A DNA stretch of 64,000 bases from assembly GCF_001519055.1 (NCBI RefSeq), contig NZ_KQ954287.1, positions 186,001 to 250,000 of the forward strand, read 5' to 3'. This document shows, one piece after another, positions 7,846-14,291 of the stretch (position 1 is the stretch's first letter; each line of letters opens with the position of its first letter). The DNA is from Novosphingobium sp. Fuku2-ISO-50. Its GTDB lineage: Bacteria > Pseudomonadota > Alphaproteobacteria > Sphingomonadales > Sphingomonadaceae. Made by a program: the position numbers and the translations under genes. The notes below the pieces were generated by a model. That model saw only the letters and a list, made by a program, of their open reading frames with translations. It was not told the DNA's origin and did no database searches.

Positions 7846-10217
7846 ACTGCAAGCTAGAAGCCGCTCTCCGCGCCGCACGGCTGGGCTTTCGCGTTGTCCC
7901 GATCAAGGCGAACACGAAGGACCGCTCGCTATTGTCCCATCCCTTGGCAGATGCATCGAGGGATGAGGCGCAAATCGCCGAATGGTGGCAACAGCACCCC
8001 GATGCCAACATCGGCGTATACTGCCCGGATCACATCGTGATCGATATCGATGTGAAGCCGGACAAGAACGGCAATCCTGCTCAGGGAAAGGAATCTTTCA
8101 GCAAGCTTGGAATTTCAAAAGTGCAACAAAGACAAGCGGCTCTTGTGCGAACTCCAAGCGGCGGCTGGCACATGTATTTTCGTGCCCCTGAGAACGTGGA
8201 GATTTGCTCCAAGAACGGTTTCCGTCCTGGTATCGATGTGCGTGCAAAAGGGGGGCAAGGCTGGTTGATGGCGCCGGGTTCCACAATCGATGACAAGGGG
8301 TATGAAATTCTTCGCTGGCCTGCTGAGTTGGCCTTCGCGCCCCAAAAGTTCGTAAACCTTCTGCTGGCTGGTCAGGCTCCCAAACGGGAACGGCGAGGCC
8401 ATGCGATCGCGACTGGCGCAGTTCCTGATTCCTCAGAAGCTGTGTCATCGGCCGCAAGGACAATTCTCGATTGGCCGCCATCCATTGAAGGGAATGGCGG
8501 GCACGACAATCTGGTCAAACTTGCAATGCGGTGCGGCGACATTGGCATCAGCGCCGACCGGTGTTTGGAGTTGCTACTGGCCCTGTGGAACGATCGCTGT
8601 AACGGGCCTTGGGAGCCGGATGCCCTCAGCACGCAGGTTCATTCGGCCTATGGATCGCGGACAAGCCCGCTGGGCTGTGACCAGCCAGCGGCGCAATTTT
8701 CGGGCGTCGAACTCCCCGAACCGTTGGTCGGGCAAAATTCGGCGCTAGCGCCGATCCCGATTGCCCGACCGCTCCTGCCAGTGCCACAATTTGATCCAGC
8801 CTGGCTCCCTATGCGTCTGCGAGCATGGTGCGAAGACATTGCCTCACGGCTATCCGTGCCGCTCGATTTCGTGGCGATCCCGGCATTGGTGCAGGCCGGA
8901 GCATTGATCGGACGCGCCGTCAGCATTCGACCGGAGCGGAACACGCCGTGGGCGGAGCCAGCAAACCTATGGGGCTGCATTGTCGCACCACCCGGCGCCC
9001 TGAAGTCACCGGCCATTGCCGAGGTGCTGGCCCCGATCAAGCGGCTAGAATCCGTCGCGCAGGACGATAACAAGAAATCTCTCGCGGATTGGGAGGCAAA
9101 GACTGCAATCGCCAAAATTCAGGACGATGTTCGCGCCTCCACGGCAAAGCGCATGCTCAAGGATGCCAAAGGCGATGAAGATTCCGCGCTGGCTCTCATG
9201 GCACCGGGCGACAAGCCGACGAAGCCGCCGCAAAAACGCCTGATCGTCAACGATGCCACGGTTGAAAAACTGGGCGAGATTTGCGCCGACAATCCAAACG
9301 GCGTGATCTACTACCGCGACGAGATCATGTCGTTTTTCAGCGATCTGGAAAAGCCGGATCAGGCCAGCGCGCGGGGCTTCATTCTAACGGCGTGGTCAGG
9401 CAAGGATGCCTATACCTTTGATCGGATCGGACGGGGCACCGTCCATATCCCGTCAGTGGTCATCTCATTGCTCGGCACGACCCAGCCGGATCGAATCAAG
9501 AGATTTATCGCCGATAGCCTTCGCAGCATGAATGACGGCATGGTGCAGCGTCTGCAAATGCTGGTGTGGCCCGACCCGCCTGGGCCTTGGCGCTCTCAGG
9601 ATCGGGTGCCCGACCGCTTGGCGCAGGAAGACGCCTTGTCCTGCTACAACAGCTTGGCGAGCGTCGATGCGCTGGCGCTGGGTTGTGAACTCGGCGAATC
9701 GGGCAGTCAGTTTTTCCTGCGCTTCGCGAACGACGCCTCCCAACGGTTCGATGTTTGGCGGAGCGAATTGGAACGCAGTATCCGTGACCCTGAAATGCTC
9801 CCCGAATTGGCAGCGCATCTTGCCAAGTTCCGGGGGCTTATCCCTCGCCTCGCCCTTGTGCATCACTTGGCGAGTGGGAGCGGGGGGCCGGTTTCATTCG
9901 GTGCAATCGACAGCGCGCTCGCCCTCGGCCGATATTTCGAGTGTCATGCGCGCAGGGCTTACGAGGCTGGCGCAAACAGCACTGCCGATGCCGCGAACGC
10001 CGTTTTGCGCAGGATTAGGAAGGGCGACCTTCGCGACGGATTCACCGCGCGTGACGTAAAGCGGCACGATTGGCAGGGGCTCACCACAAGCGAGAGCGTG
10101 GATGGCGCCCTACAACTGCTAGTCGACCATCGTTGGCTGACAGAGCAACGGCGGGATACTCAAGGCCGACCAAGCGTAGTCTATCGGCTAAACCCATTGG
10201 GTTTTGCAGACAAATAG
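7842..10217 (+). CDS. Bifunctional primase-polymerase / DUF3987 helicase-like replication protein
   Basis: This 791-residue multidomain protein starts at 7842, where the frame first resembles a prim-pol (MNCKLEAALRAARLGFRVVP). Residues about 5-175 form the primase-polymerase domain, with the metal-binding DID at 68-70, SGGWHMYF at 106-113 and GIDVRAKGGQGWLMAPGS at 130-147. A short alpha-helical linker domain follows (about 200-280). From about 305 to 720 the sequence resembles DUF3987, with a degenerate P-loop APPGALKSPA (382-391) and an acidic RDE (492-494) in the Walker B position. Such proteins prime and unwind at the origins of small mobile elements. It is the last gene of the overlapping operon, and a large inverted repeat begins 13 bases after its stop. 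Confidence 0.88.
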   Translation: MNCKLEAALRAARLGFRVVPIKANTKDRSLLSHPLADASRDEAQIAEWWQQHPDANIGVYCPDHIVIDIDVKPDKNGNPAQGKESFSKLGISKVQQRQAALVRTPSGGWHMYFRAPENVEICSKNGFRPGIDVRAKGGQGWLMAPGSTIDDKGYEILRWPAELAFAPQKFVNLLLAGQAPKRERRGHAIATGAVPDSSEAVSSAARTILDWPPSIEGNGGHDNLVKLAMRCGDIGISADRCLELLLALWNDRCNGPWEPDALSTQVHSAYGSRTSPLGCDQPAAQFSGVELPEPLVGQNSALAPIPIARPLLPVPQFDPAWLPMRLRAWCEDIASRLSVPLDFVAIPALVQAGALIGRAVSIRPERNTPWAEPANLWGCIVAPPGALKSPAIAEVLAPIKRLESVAQDDNKKSLADWEAKTAIAKIQDDVRASTAKRMLKDAKGDEDSALALMAPGDKPTKPPQKRLIVNDATVEKLGEICADNPNGVIYYRDEIMSFFSDLEKPDQASARGFILTAWSGKDAYTFDRIGRGTVHIPSVVISLLGTTQPDRIKRFIADSLRSMNDGMVQRLQMLVWPDPPGPWRSQDRVPDRLAQEDALSCYNSLASVDALALGCELGESGSQFFLRFANDASQRFDVWRSELERSIRDPEMLPELAAHLAKFRGLIPRLALVHHLASGSGGPVSFGAIDSALALGRYFECHARRAYEAGANSTADAANAVLRRIRKGDLRDGFTARDVKRHDWQGLTTSESVDGALQLLVDHRWLTEQRRDTQGRPSVVYRLNPLGFADK

Positions 10218-10230
10218 AGCCAGAAAAATG

Positions 10231-10306
10231 CCCAAGCCGAACCGCCAAAACCGTCAAAAGCCAATCTACCGAGGGGCTTCTGGCGGTTTTGGCGGTTCGG
10301 CTTGGG
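10231..10306. repeat. Large inverted repeat (32-bp arms, 12-base loop)
   Basis: The arms 10231-10262 and 10275-10306 are reverse complements at 30 of 32 positions, including a perfect 23-bp outer part that ends CGGCTTGGG. The 12-base spacer is 10263-10274. Inside the left arm are near-repeats CCGCCAAAA and CCGTCAAAA. It could be an operon terminator (no long U tract follows), a single-strand or plus origin, or the replication origin recognised by the primase-helicase next door. Confidence 0.85.
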
Positions 10307-10425
10307 CGTCTTGGCGAGTGACGATCGCGCTTCGGAATGCCCGGCCTCGGTTGGAAAGAGAGAGATATAACGCGCGGGCGCGAGGCTAATTAGCTAGGGT
10401 TGAAGGCTGTGAAAAAGGAAGTCCA

Positions 10426-10725
10426 TCAATCTCCGACGGACGTTTTTGCACTAAAGCTAAGGTACACGGAAAAAATTAATGCCAATGCCGACGCTAGATT
10501 CAATACGGCCGAGCCCTGCCGTTCAAAATGGAATGGAGCCAGAGGGTTGAAGATTGCCGCCACGATTGCTGCTGGCATCACGGCCAAACGCCTTCCTTGC
10601 ATCCAAAGGCAGGTCAAACTTATCCCACAAAGGACAAGCGTGTATGAGCGAAGATCCTCGTAAAAGCGATGTGGCAGACGTTGCACGGCCATGACCATAA
10701 CCATCGCGTTTGCGCTTGGAGCCAC
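10426..10725 (-). CDS. Small membrane protein, DUF6804-like
   Basis: The protein has 99 residues if it starts at GTG 10725. The pattern LPHRFYEDLRSYT...GISLTCLW, then AAIVAAIFNPLAPFHFERQ and a last hydrophobic stretch (LASALALIFSVYL) matches what I recall of the DUF6804 family: three or four short membrane segments with a conserved FNP-x-x-P motif between them. Function is unknown. The best ribosome site, AAGGAG (10750-10755 on this strand), points not to the GTG but to an in-frame ATA at 10741-10743. A start there would add a sixth of the first membrane helix (IRFFGIV). It is downstream of the AT-rich membrane gene and probably shares its transcript. Confidence 0.6.
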   Translation of the reverse strand: MAPSANAMVMVMAVQRLPHRFYEDLRSYTLVLCGISLTCLWMQGRRLAVMPAAIVAAIFNPLAPFHFERQGSAVLNLASALALIFSVYLSFSAKTSVGD

Positions 10726-10759
10726 AATTCCAAAAAATCTTATTATATTCTCCTTAATT

Positions 10760-11269
10760 TCATTCCGATATTAATTCATCAATAGGAATGTAGCCTCTCC
10801 TCAAAATATACCAATCTGAAAATCCAATTTTTTCAAGTATTCGTCTTTGTAGAATTCCTATTTGTGATAATTTAACAAATCTTTTTCCTTTTAGAAATGC
10901 CTCAATCATTGTCACCGGTAAGCCGAAAATTATTGTTCCAGATATTGGCCAAAAAAACGAGAAAATCGCCAGAGCCATTTTACCTTCTGACCAAAGTTGA
11001 TACGCAACAATAGGTAATATGACAAATCTTGCCAAATAAATTAGGCCGCCAACTTTCAAAGTTGCAATCGATATAAAACGTGAAGGAACAATTAAATACC
11101 AAAAAATTGATGAAGTTATTATTATTTCACAGGTGAACTTTATTCCAAAATAATATAGTACAATTGGCCCATATATAGAGCTCATGAAGACTGGCCAATT
11201 TTGCCATTCGATCGCTCGAAGGTTGGCCCAATTAACGACCTCACCCGCTGCGCTTTCATCGATTTCCAT
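10760..11269 (-). CDS. Unknown membrane protein, AT-rich element cargo
   Basis: This 169-residue protein starts at ATG 11269, preceded by AAGGTGAGGGTGAT. A longer frame to 11356 lacks a good ribosome site. About four hydrophobic segments are visible: FMSSIYGPIVLYYFGI, IIITSSIFWYLIV, LIYLARFVILPIVAYQLW and IFSFFWPISGTIIFGLPVT. The tail is charged (RRILEKIGFSDWYILRRGYI). I do not recognise the family. Codon usage and base composition are far more AT-rich than anything else in the window, which marks recent acquisition. It is the cargo position of the element, so a role in host protection or phage interference is possible but purely inferred. Confidence 0.6.
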   Translation of the reverse strand: MEIDESAAGEVVNWANLRAIEWQNWPVFMSSIYGPIVLYYFGIKFTCEIIITSSIFWYLIVPSRFISIATLKVGGLIYLARFVILPIVAYQLWSEGKMALAIFSFFWPISGTIIFGLPVTMIEAFLKGKRFVKLSQIGILQRRILEKIGFSDWYILRRGYIPIDELISE

Positions 11270-11526
11270 ATCACCCTCACCTTTACACGAACCAGCGGAC
11301 TCGTGGGCTGCTTGCGCAGAACGGCTGACGGTCGGATGAACAACTCGCGATGTCAACGGCTACCGTTTTCAAAAATCGGCGCGGATTTTGGGGCAGGCCT
11401 GATAAAAAGTTCGCCCGGAGTGCGGACACCCGCTTTCCCAAGGTGCGGAATGCGCCCAGAACAGGGGAATGCTACCTGCCGCACTGTACCGTCCGAGGCG
11501 CTGCTGCGGACGCAGCGGGAACGATT

Positions 11527-11550
11527 GGGGGCCTTATTGGGGGCCTTGCC
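11527..11550. repeat. Right-end tandem 12-bp repeats (candidate integrase arm sites)
   Basis: GGGGGCCTTATT (11527-11538) is followed directly by GGGGGCCTTGCC (11539-11550). This is the same unit, spacing and orientation as at 4716-4739 beside the integrase gene. Shared repeats just inside both ends are what arm-type integrase sites look like. Confidence 0.65.
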
Positions 11551-11605
11551 GCAATAACACTGTCAAAAAATGCTAGATACTCGCCATTTTCAGACACATT
11601 TGCGG

Positions 11606-11620
11606 TTCCCGCTACCTCCA
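11606..11620. other. Candidate right attachment site (attR) of the integrative element
   Basis: TTCCCGCTACC at 11606-11616 is identical to 4585-4595 in the T arm and acceptor stem of the tRNA-Gly, and is followed by TCCA as in the tRNA's 3' end (three bases fewer between). It lies 55 bases beyond the right-end repeats, where an attachment core would be expected. The exact match is only 11 bases, so chance cannot be excluded. Confidence 0.4.
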
Positions 11621-11729
11621 GATTCCGCCAACGACCGTCCGCCCCCCTTTGGGCTCCACAGACCTTGCGTGGACGAGCACGAACAGGTTGCGACTGCCGC
11701 CCTTGAAGCGGCCAGGCGTTCCGCAGAGG

Positions 11730-11759
11730 TTAACCCAAGTTTCACACCCACCTTATAAA
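11730..11759 (+). promoter_or_regulatory. Candidate CtrA box and promoter of the first Flp pilin
   Basis: TTAA (11730-11733), seven bases, then TTCA (11741-11744) matches the CtrA consensus TTAA-N7-TTAA with one change. TTAACC overlaps the -35 position, and TATAAA (11754-11759) follows at 18 bases as the -10. The second pilin gene has the same arrangement at the same spacing. Confidence 0.55.
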
Positions 11760-11810
11760 ATCCCTGTCAGGAATTTATCGGGACCGTCGACAAACTACAG
11801 GGGACGCCGC

Positions 11811-11993
11811 ATGAAACTGATCAATCGCATTTTGAAGGACGAGGCTGGCGCGACTGCCATCGAATATGGCCTGATGGCCGCATTGATCAGCGTCGCCGCA
11901 ATCTCCGCGATGGGCGCGCTCGGCAACTCGCTTTCGAACACTTTCAACTATGTTTCGGGCCAGATGACCAACGCGCAGAGCGGCAAGCTCTGA
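11811..11993 (+). CDS. Flp/Fap-type pilin, first copy
   Basis: This 60-residue prepilin of the Flp (type IVb) family is the building block of tight-adherence pili. The start at 11811 gives MKLINRILKDEAGATAIEYGL, with the hallmark prepilin peptidase region: a short basic leader, then an A-T-A-I-E-Y-G-L stretch with the conserved Glu and Tyr at positions +5 and +6 or so of the mature protein. A single hydrophobic helix follows. The C-terminal half (NTFNYVSGQMTNAQSGKL) is identical to the second copy at 12360. No cpa/tad assembly genes are in the window. The ORF also opens upstream at 11649, but that part lacks pilin character. Confidence 0.93.
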   Translation: MKLINRILKDEAGATAIEYGLMAALISVAAISAMGALGNSLSNTFNYVSGQMTNAQSGKL

Positions 11994-12022
11994 CAAGCGC
12001 GCATCCGGGCAACCGTTTGGCA

Positions 12023-12049
12023 GGGGGCGAGGAGACTCGCCCCCTTTTT
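12023..12049 (+). terminator. Terminator after the first pilin gene
   Basis: GGGGGCGAG (12023-12031) pairs with CTCGCCCCC (12036-12044) around a GAGA loop, followed by five Ts. It starts 29 bases after the pilin stop. Confidence 0.93.
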
Positions 12050-12279
12050 CGTTTGCCCCGCCCAGGTTCGGGCGAATCAGACCAGCGCCCCTACGAAACA
12101 GTCCCTAGCCCTGCGCCGCCGATTCGTTCGTCCGGTGGGCGCATGGCAAACCTTGCCGCAAACGCCGGCCGCTTCGTCCAGCTTCGGGACACGACAGCGC
12201 CGCAAAGATCGCGATTCCCCCTTAATCCAGAGCCCGGTCGTAAAAAGACCTGCGAAAAGCACCGCGCAGGGCCTCAGCT

Positions 12280-12309
12280 TTAACCTGTGATTTACGCCCT
12301 GCTCATAAA
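12280..12309 (+). promoter_or_regulatory. Candidate CtrA box and promoter of the second Flp pilin
   Basis: TTAA (12280-12283), seven bases, then TTTA (12291-12294) is one base from the CtrA consensus. CATAAA (12304-12309) sits in the -10 position. The distance from the first TTAA to the -10 is 24 bases, exactly as upstream of the first pilin, although the sequence between the two genes is otherwise unlike. Confidence 0.55.
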
Positions 12310-12359
12310 ACGGGTCTTGCCACTCCGGGGACACGAGCGGCATCTAAGGGGAATATATC

Positions 12360-12542
12360 ATGAAGCTGATCAACAAGATTCTCAAGGACGAAGCCGGCGC
12401 CACCGCGATTGAATACGGCCTGATCGCCGCTCTGATCGCCGTCGCCGCGATCACCGCGATGGGTTCGCTGGGCAACTCGCTCTCGAACACCTTCAACTAC
12501 GTCTCGGGTCAGATGACCAACGCTCAGAGCGGCAAGCTCTAA
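12360..12542 (+). CDS. Flp/Fap-type pilin, second copy
   Basis: This 60-residue paralog of the preceding pilin differs from it at six positions, all conservative (for example K for R at 6, I for M at 22, A for S at 27). The prepilin cleavage region EAGATAIEYGL and the complete C-terminal half are conserved. It has its own promoter-like region and its own terminator, so the two genes are independent units made by tandem duplication and not one operon. Two major pilin subunits with almost the same sequence could form mixed pili or simply raise dosage. Confidence 0.93.
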   Translation: MKLINKILKDEAGATAIEYGLIAALIAVAAITAMGSLGNSLSNTFNYVSGQMTNAQSGKL

Positions 12543-12569
12543 GTCGTAAGTCGAGACTACGACGTTCGA

Positions 12570-12597
12570 GGGGGGCGAGGAAACTCGCCCCCCTTTT
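12570..12597 (+). terminator. Terminator after the second pilin gene
   Basis: GGGGGGCGAG (12570-12579), GAAA loop, CTCGCCCCCC (12584-12593), then TTTT. It lies between convergent pilin and mutM genes. It nearly duplicates the terminator of the first copy. Confidence 0.92.
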
Positions 12598-12602
12598 CGT
12601 AT

Positions 12603-13415
12603 TCACTTCTGACAACGCGGGCAGAAAAAGCTCGATCGGCCGCCCTGCACCACGCGCTGCACACGCCCTCCGCAGGCACATGGCTCATTCTCGCGGCCAT
12701 AGACCCGCCAATCCTTGGCGAAATAGCCGAGCTCACCATCAGGGCGGGCATAATCGCGCAAGGTCGATCCGCCTGCCGCGATCGCTTCGGACAAGACCGC
12801 GCGGATTTCGGGCACCAGCCGACCGAGCGCCGCCAGCGACACTTTGCCCGCTTCACGTACCGGATGGATACGCGCGCGATGCAGCGCTTCGCAGACATAG
12901 ATATTGCCCAGCCCGGCCACGATGCCCTGATCGAGCAGCAGCAGTTTGACAGCGGCGATTCGCCCCTGAAATGCGCGCGCCAGGTGCGCCACGGTCAGAT
13001 CGGGGCCGAGCGGTTCCGGCCCCAGCGCGGCAAACGGCGCAAAGGCATGAAGCGCGGCGGTATCGACCAGATCGACCGAGCCGAATCGGCGCGCATCGTT
13101 CAGCGCCAGAACGTGTCCCTTGCCGGTTTCGAGCACGAGGTGATCGTGGCGCCCGATCTCGCTCGGATCGATTCGCCAGCGCCCCGACATGCCTAAGTGA
13201 AACACCATGGTCTGCCCCCGATCGGTCTGCACCAGCCCGTATTTCGCGCGCCGCCCCAGCGCGACGACGCGCGCGCCGGTCAGCACCTGGACAAGGTCGG
13301 GCGGAAAGGGGCGACGCAGATCGGGGCGGTTGACCGCAACGCGCACCAGTCGGTCGCCGGCCAGCACTGTGGCCAGCCCGCGGACTGTGGTTTCGACTTC
13401 GGGTAATTCGGGCAT
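12603..13415 (-). CDS. mutM: Formamidopyrimidine-DNA glycosylase (Fpg/MutM)
   Basis: This 270-residue base-excision repair enzyme removes 8-oxoguanine and formamidopyrimidines and nicks the abasic site. I chose the start at 13415 and not 13421, because the catalytic residue is the N-terminal proline after Met, giving MPELPEVETTVRGL with P2 and E3 in place. The middle holds the conserved H2TH region (LLLDQGIVAGLGNIY), and the C-terminus carries the zinc finger with Cys pairs CACGG and CPRC, ending QK. All catalytic elements are present. It is divergent from ubiE, a common alphaproteobacterial arrangement. Confidence 0.96.
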   Translation of the reverse strand: MPELPEVETTVRGLATVLAGDRLVRVAVNRPDLRRPFPPDLVQVLTGARVVALGRRAKYGLVQTDRGQTMVFHLGMSGRWRIDPSEIGRHDHLVLETGKGHVLALNDARRFGSVDLVDTAALHAFAPFAALGPEPLGPDLTVAHLARAFQGRIAAVKLLLLDQGIVAGLGNIYVCEALHRARIHPVREAGKVSLAALGRLVPEIRAVLSEAIAAGGSTLRDYARPDGELGYFAKDWRVYGRENEPCACGGRVQRVVQGGRSSFFCPRCQK

Positions 13416-13528
13416 CGACACCCAGTGTGGTTCGAGGGGAGGAAACCGGGATCATCGACCAATTTCACCCGTAAAGGAATCCCTATCGGGCTTTGCCGGG
13501 CGAACAATTGTGACTAAAGCCCCTGTCC

Positions 13529-14278
13529 ATGACCACCAGCGACGCGCCTGCCGAAACCGCCTCCTTTGGATACGAGGACATTCCTGCCGAGGAAAAGGTC
13601 GCCCGTGTCGGCGCGATCTTTTCCAATGTGGCCAAGCGCTATGACGTGATGAACGACGCCATGTCGGGCGGCATGCATCGGCTGTGGAAGGATCGCTTTG
13701 TCGCGCGGGTCAAGCCGCAGCAGGGCGAATCGATTCTCGACATGGCCGGCGGCACCGGCGACATCGCCTTTCGCATGGCCAGGCGCGGCGCCGCGATTAC
13801 CGTGTCCGACATCAATCAGGACATGCTCGACGTCGGCATCGAACGCGCGGAAAAGCGCGGAATTACCGGGCTCGAATGGTCGTGCCAGAATGCCGAGCAA
13901 CTCGATTTCGCCGATCGCCGCTTCGATGCCTATACGATCGCGTTCGGCATCCGCAATGTCACCCATATCGATCGCGCGCTGGCCGAGGCGCATCGCGTGC
14001 TGAAATTCGGCGGGCGGTTCTTCTGCCTCGAATTTTCGACCACCGAATGGCCCGGTTTTGCCGAAATCTATGATCTCTATTCGCACCATGTCGTGCCGCA
14101 GATCGGCAAGATCATCGCCGACGACGCCGATTCGTACCGCTATCTGATCGAATCGATCCGGCGTTTCCCGCCGATGCCGGCCTTTGCCGCCATGATTCGC
14201 GAAGCCGGCTTTAGCCGGGTGAAAGTCGAACCGATCCTGGGCGGGTTGGTCGCAATCCATTCCGGCTGGAAGGTCTGA
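13529..14278 (+). CDS. ubiE: Ubiquinone/menaquinone biosynthesis C-methyltransferase UbiE
   Basis: This 249-residue class I methyltransferase performs the C-methylation of the benzoquinol ring in ubiquinone synthesis. The SAM-binding motif LDMAGGTGDIAFRMA is at about residues 70-84, preceded by the UbiE signature YDVMNDAMSGGMHRLWKD. A second signature, the AFGIRNVTHIDRAL segment, follows near 143-156. The length is normal. It starts a quinone operon with ubiB 13 bases downstream. Confidence 0.96.
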   Translation: MTTSDAPAETASFGYEDIPAEEKVARVGAIFSNVAKRYDVMNDAMSGGMHRLWKDRFVARVKPQQGESILDMAGGTGDIAFRMARRGAAITVSDINQDMLDVGIERAEKRGITGLEWSCQNAEQLDFADRRFDAYTIAFGIRNVTHIDRALAEAHRVLKFGGRFFCLEFSTTEWPGFAEIYDLYSHHVVPQIGKIIADDADSYRYLIESIRRFPPMPAFAAMIREAGFSRVKVEPILGGLVAIHSGWKV

Positions 14279-14291
14279 AGGGACCATACGC

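Larger units (their letters stand above)
4585..11620. mobile_element. Integrative element at tRNA-Gly, phage-satellite-like (about 7 kb)
   Basis: Between the tRNA-Gly 3' end and a degenerate copy of its 3' sequence near 11606-11620 lies a self-contained block. It holds a tyrosine integrase, a hypothetical protein, an AlpA/Xis-like small HTH protein, two small ORFs, a primase-polymerase/DUF3987 replication protein, a large inverted repeat, and two minus-strand membrane-protein genes in strikingly AT-rich sequence. Tandem 12-bp repeats flank it inside both ends. No capsid, terminase, tail, relaxase or type IV secretion genes are visible. The layout int - small regulator - primase/helicase - ori-like repeat - cargo resembles P4-like satellites and other minimal integrative elements. 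The left boundary is firm, the right boundary is tentative. Confidence 0.8.

Noticed and set aside
10228..10389. Short plus-strand frame starting MPKPNRQNRQKP after the primase gene
   Set aside because: It is produced by the inverted repeat itself (GGFGGSAW from the right arm) and has no ribosome site.
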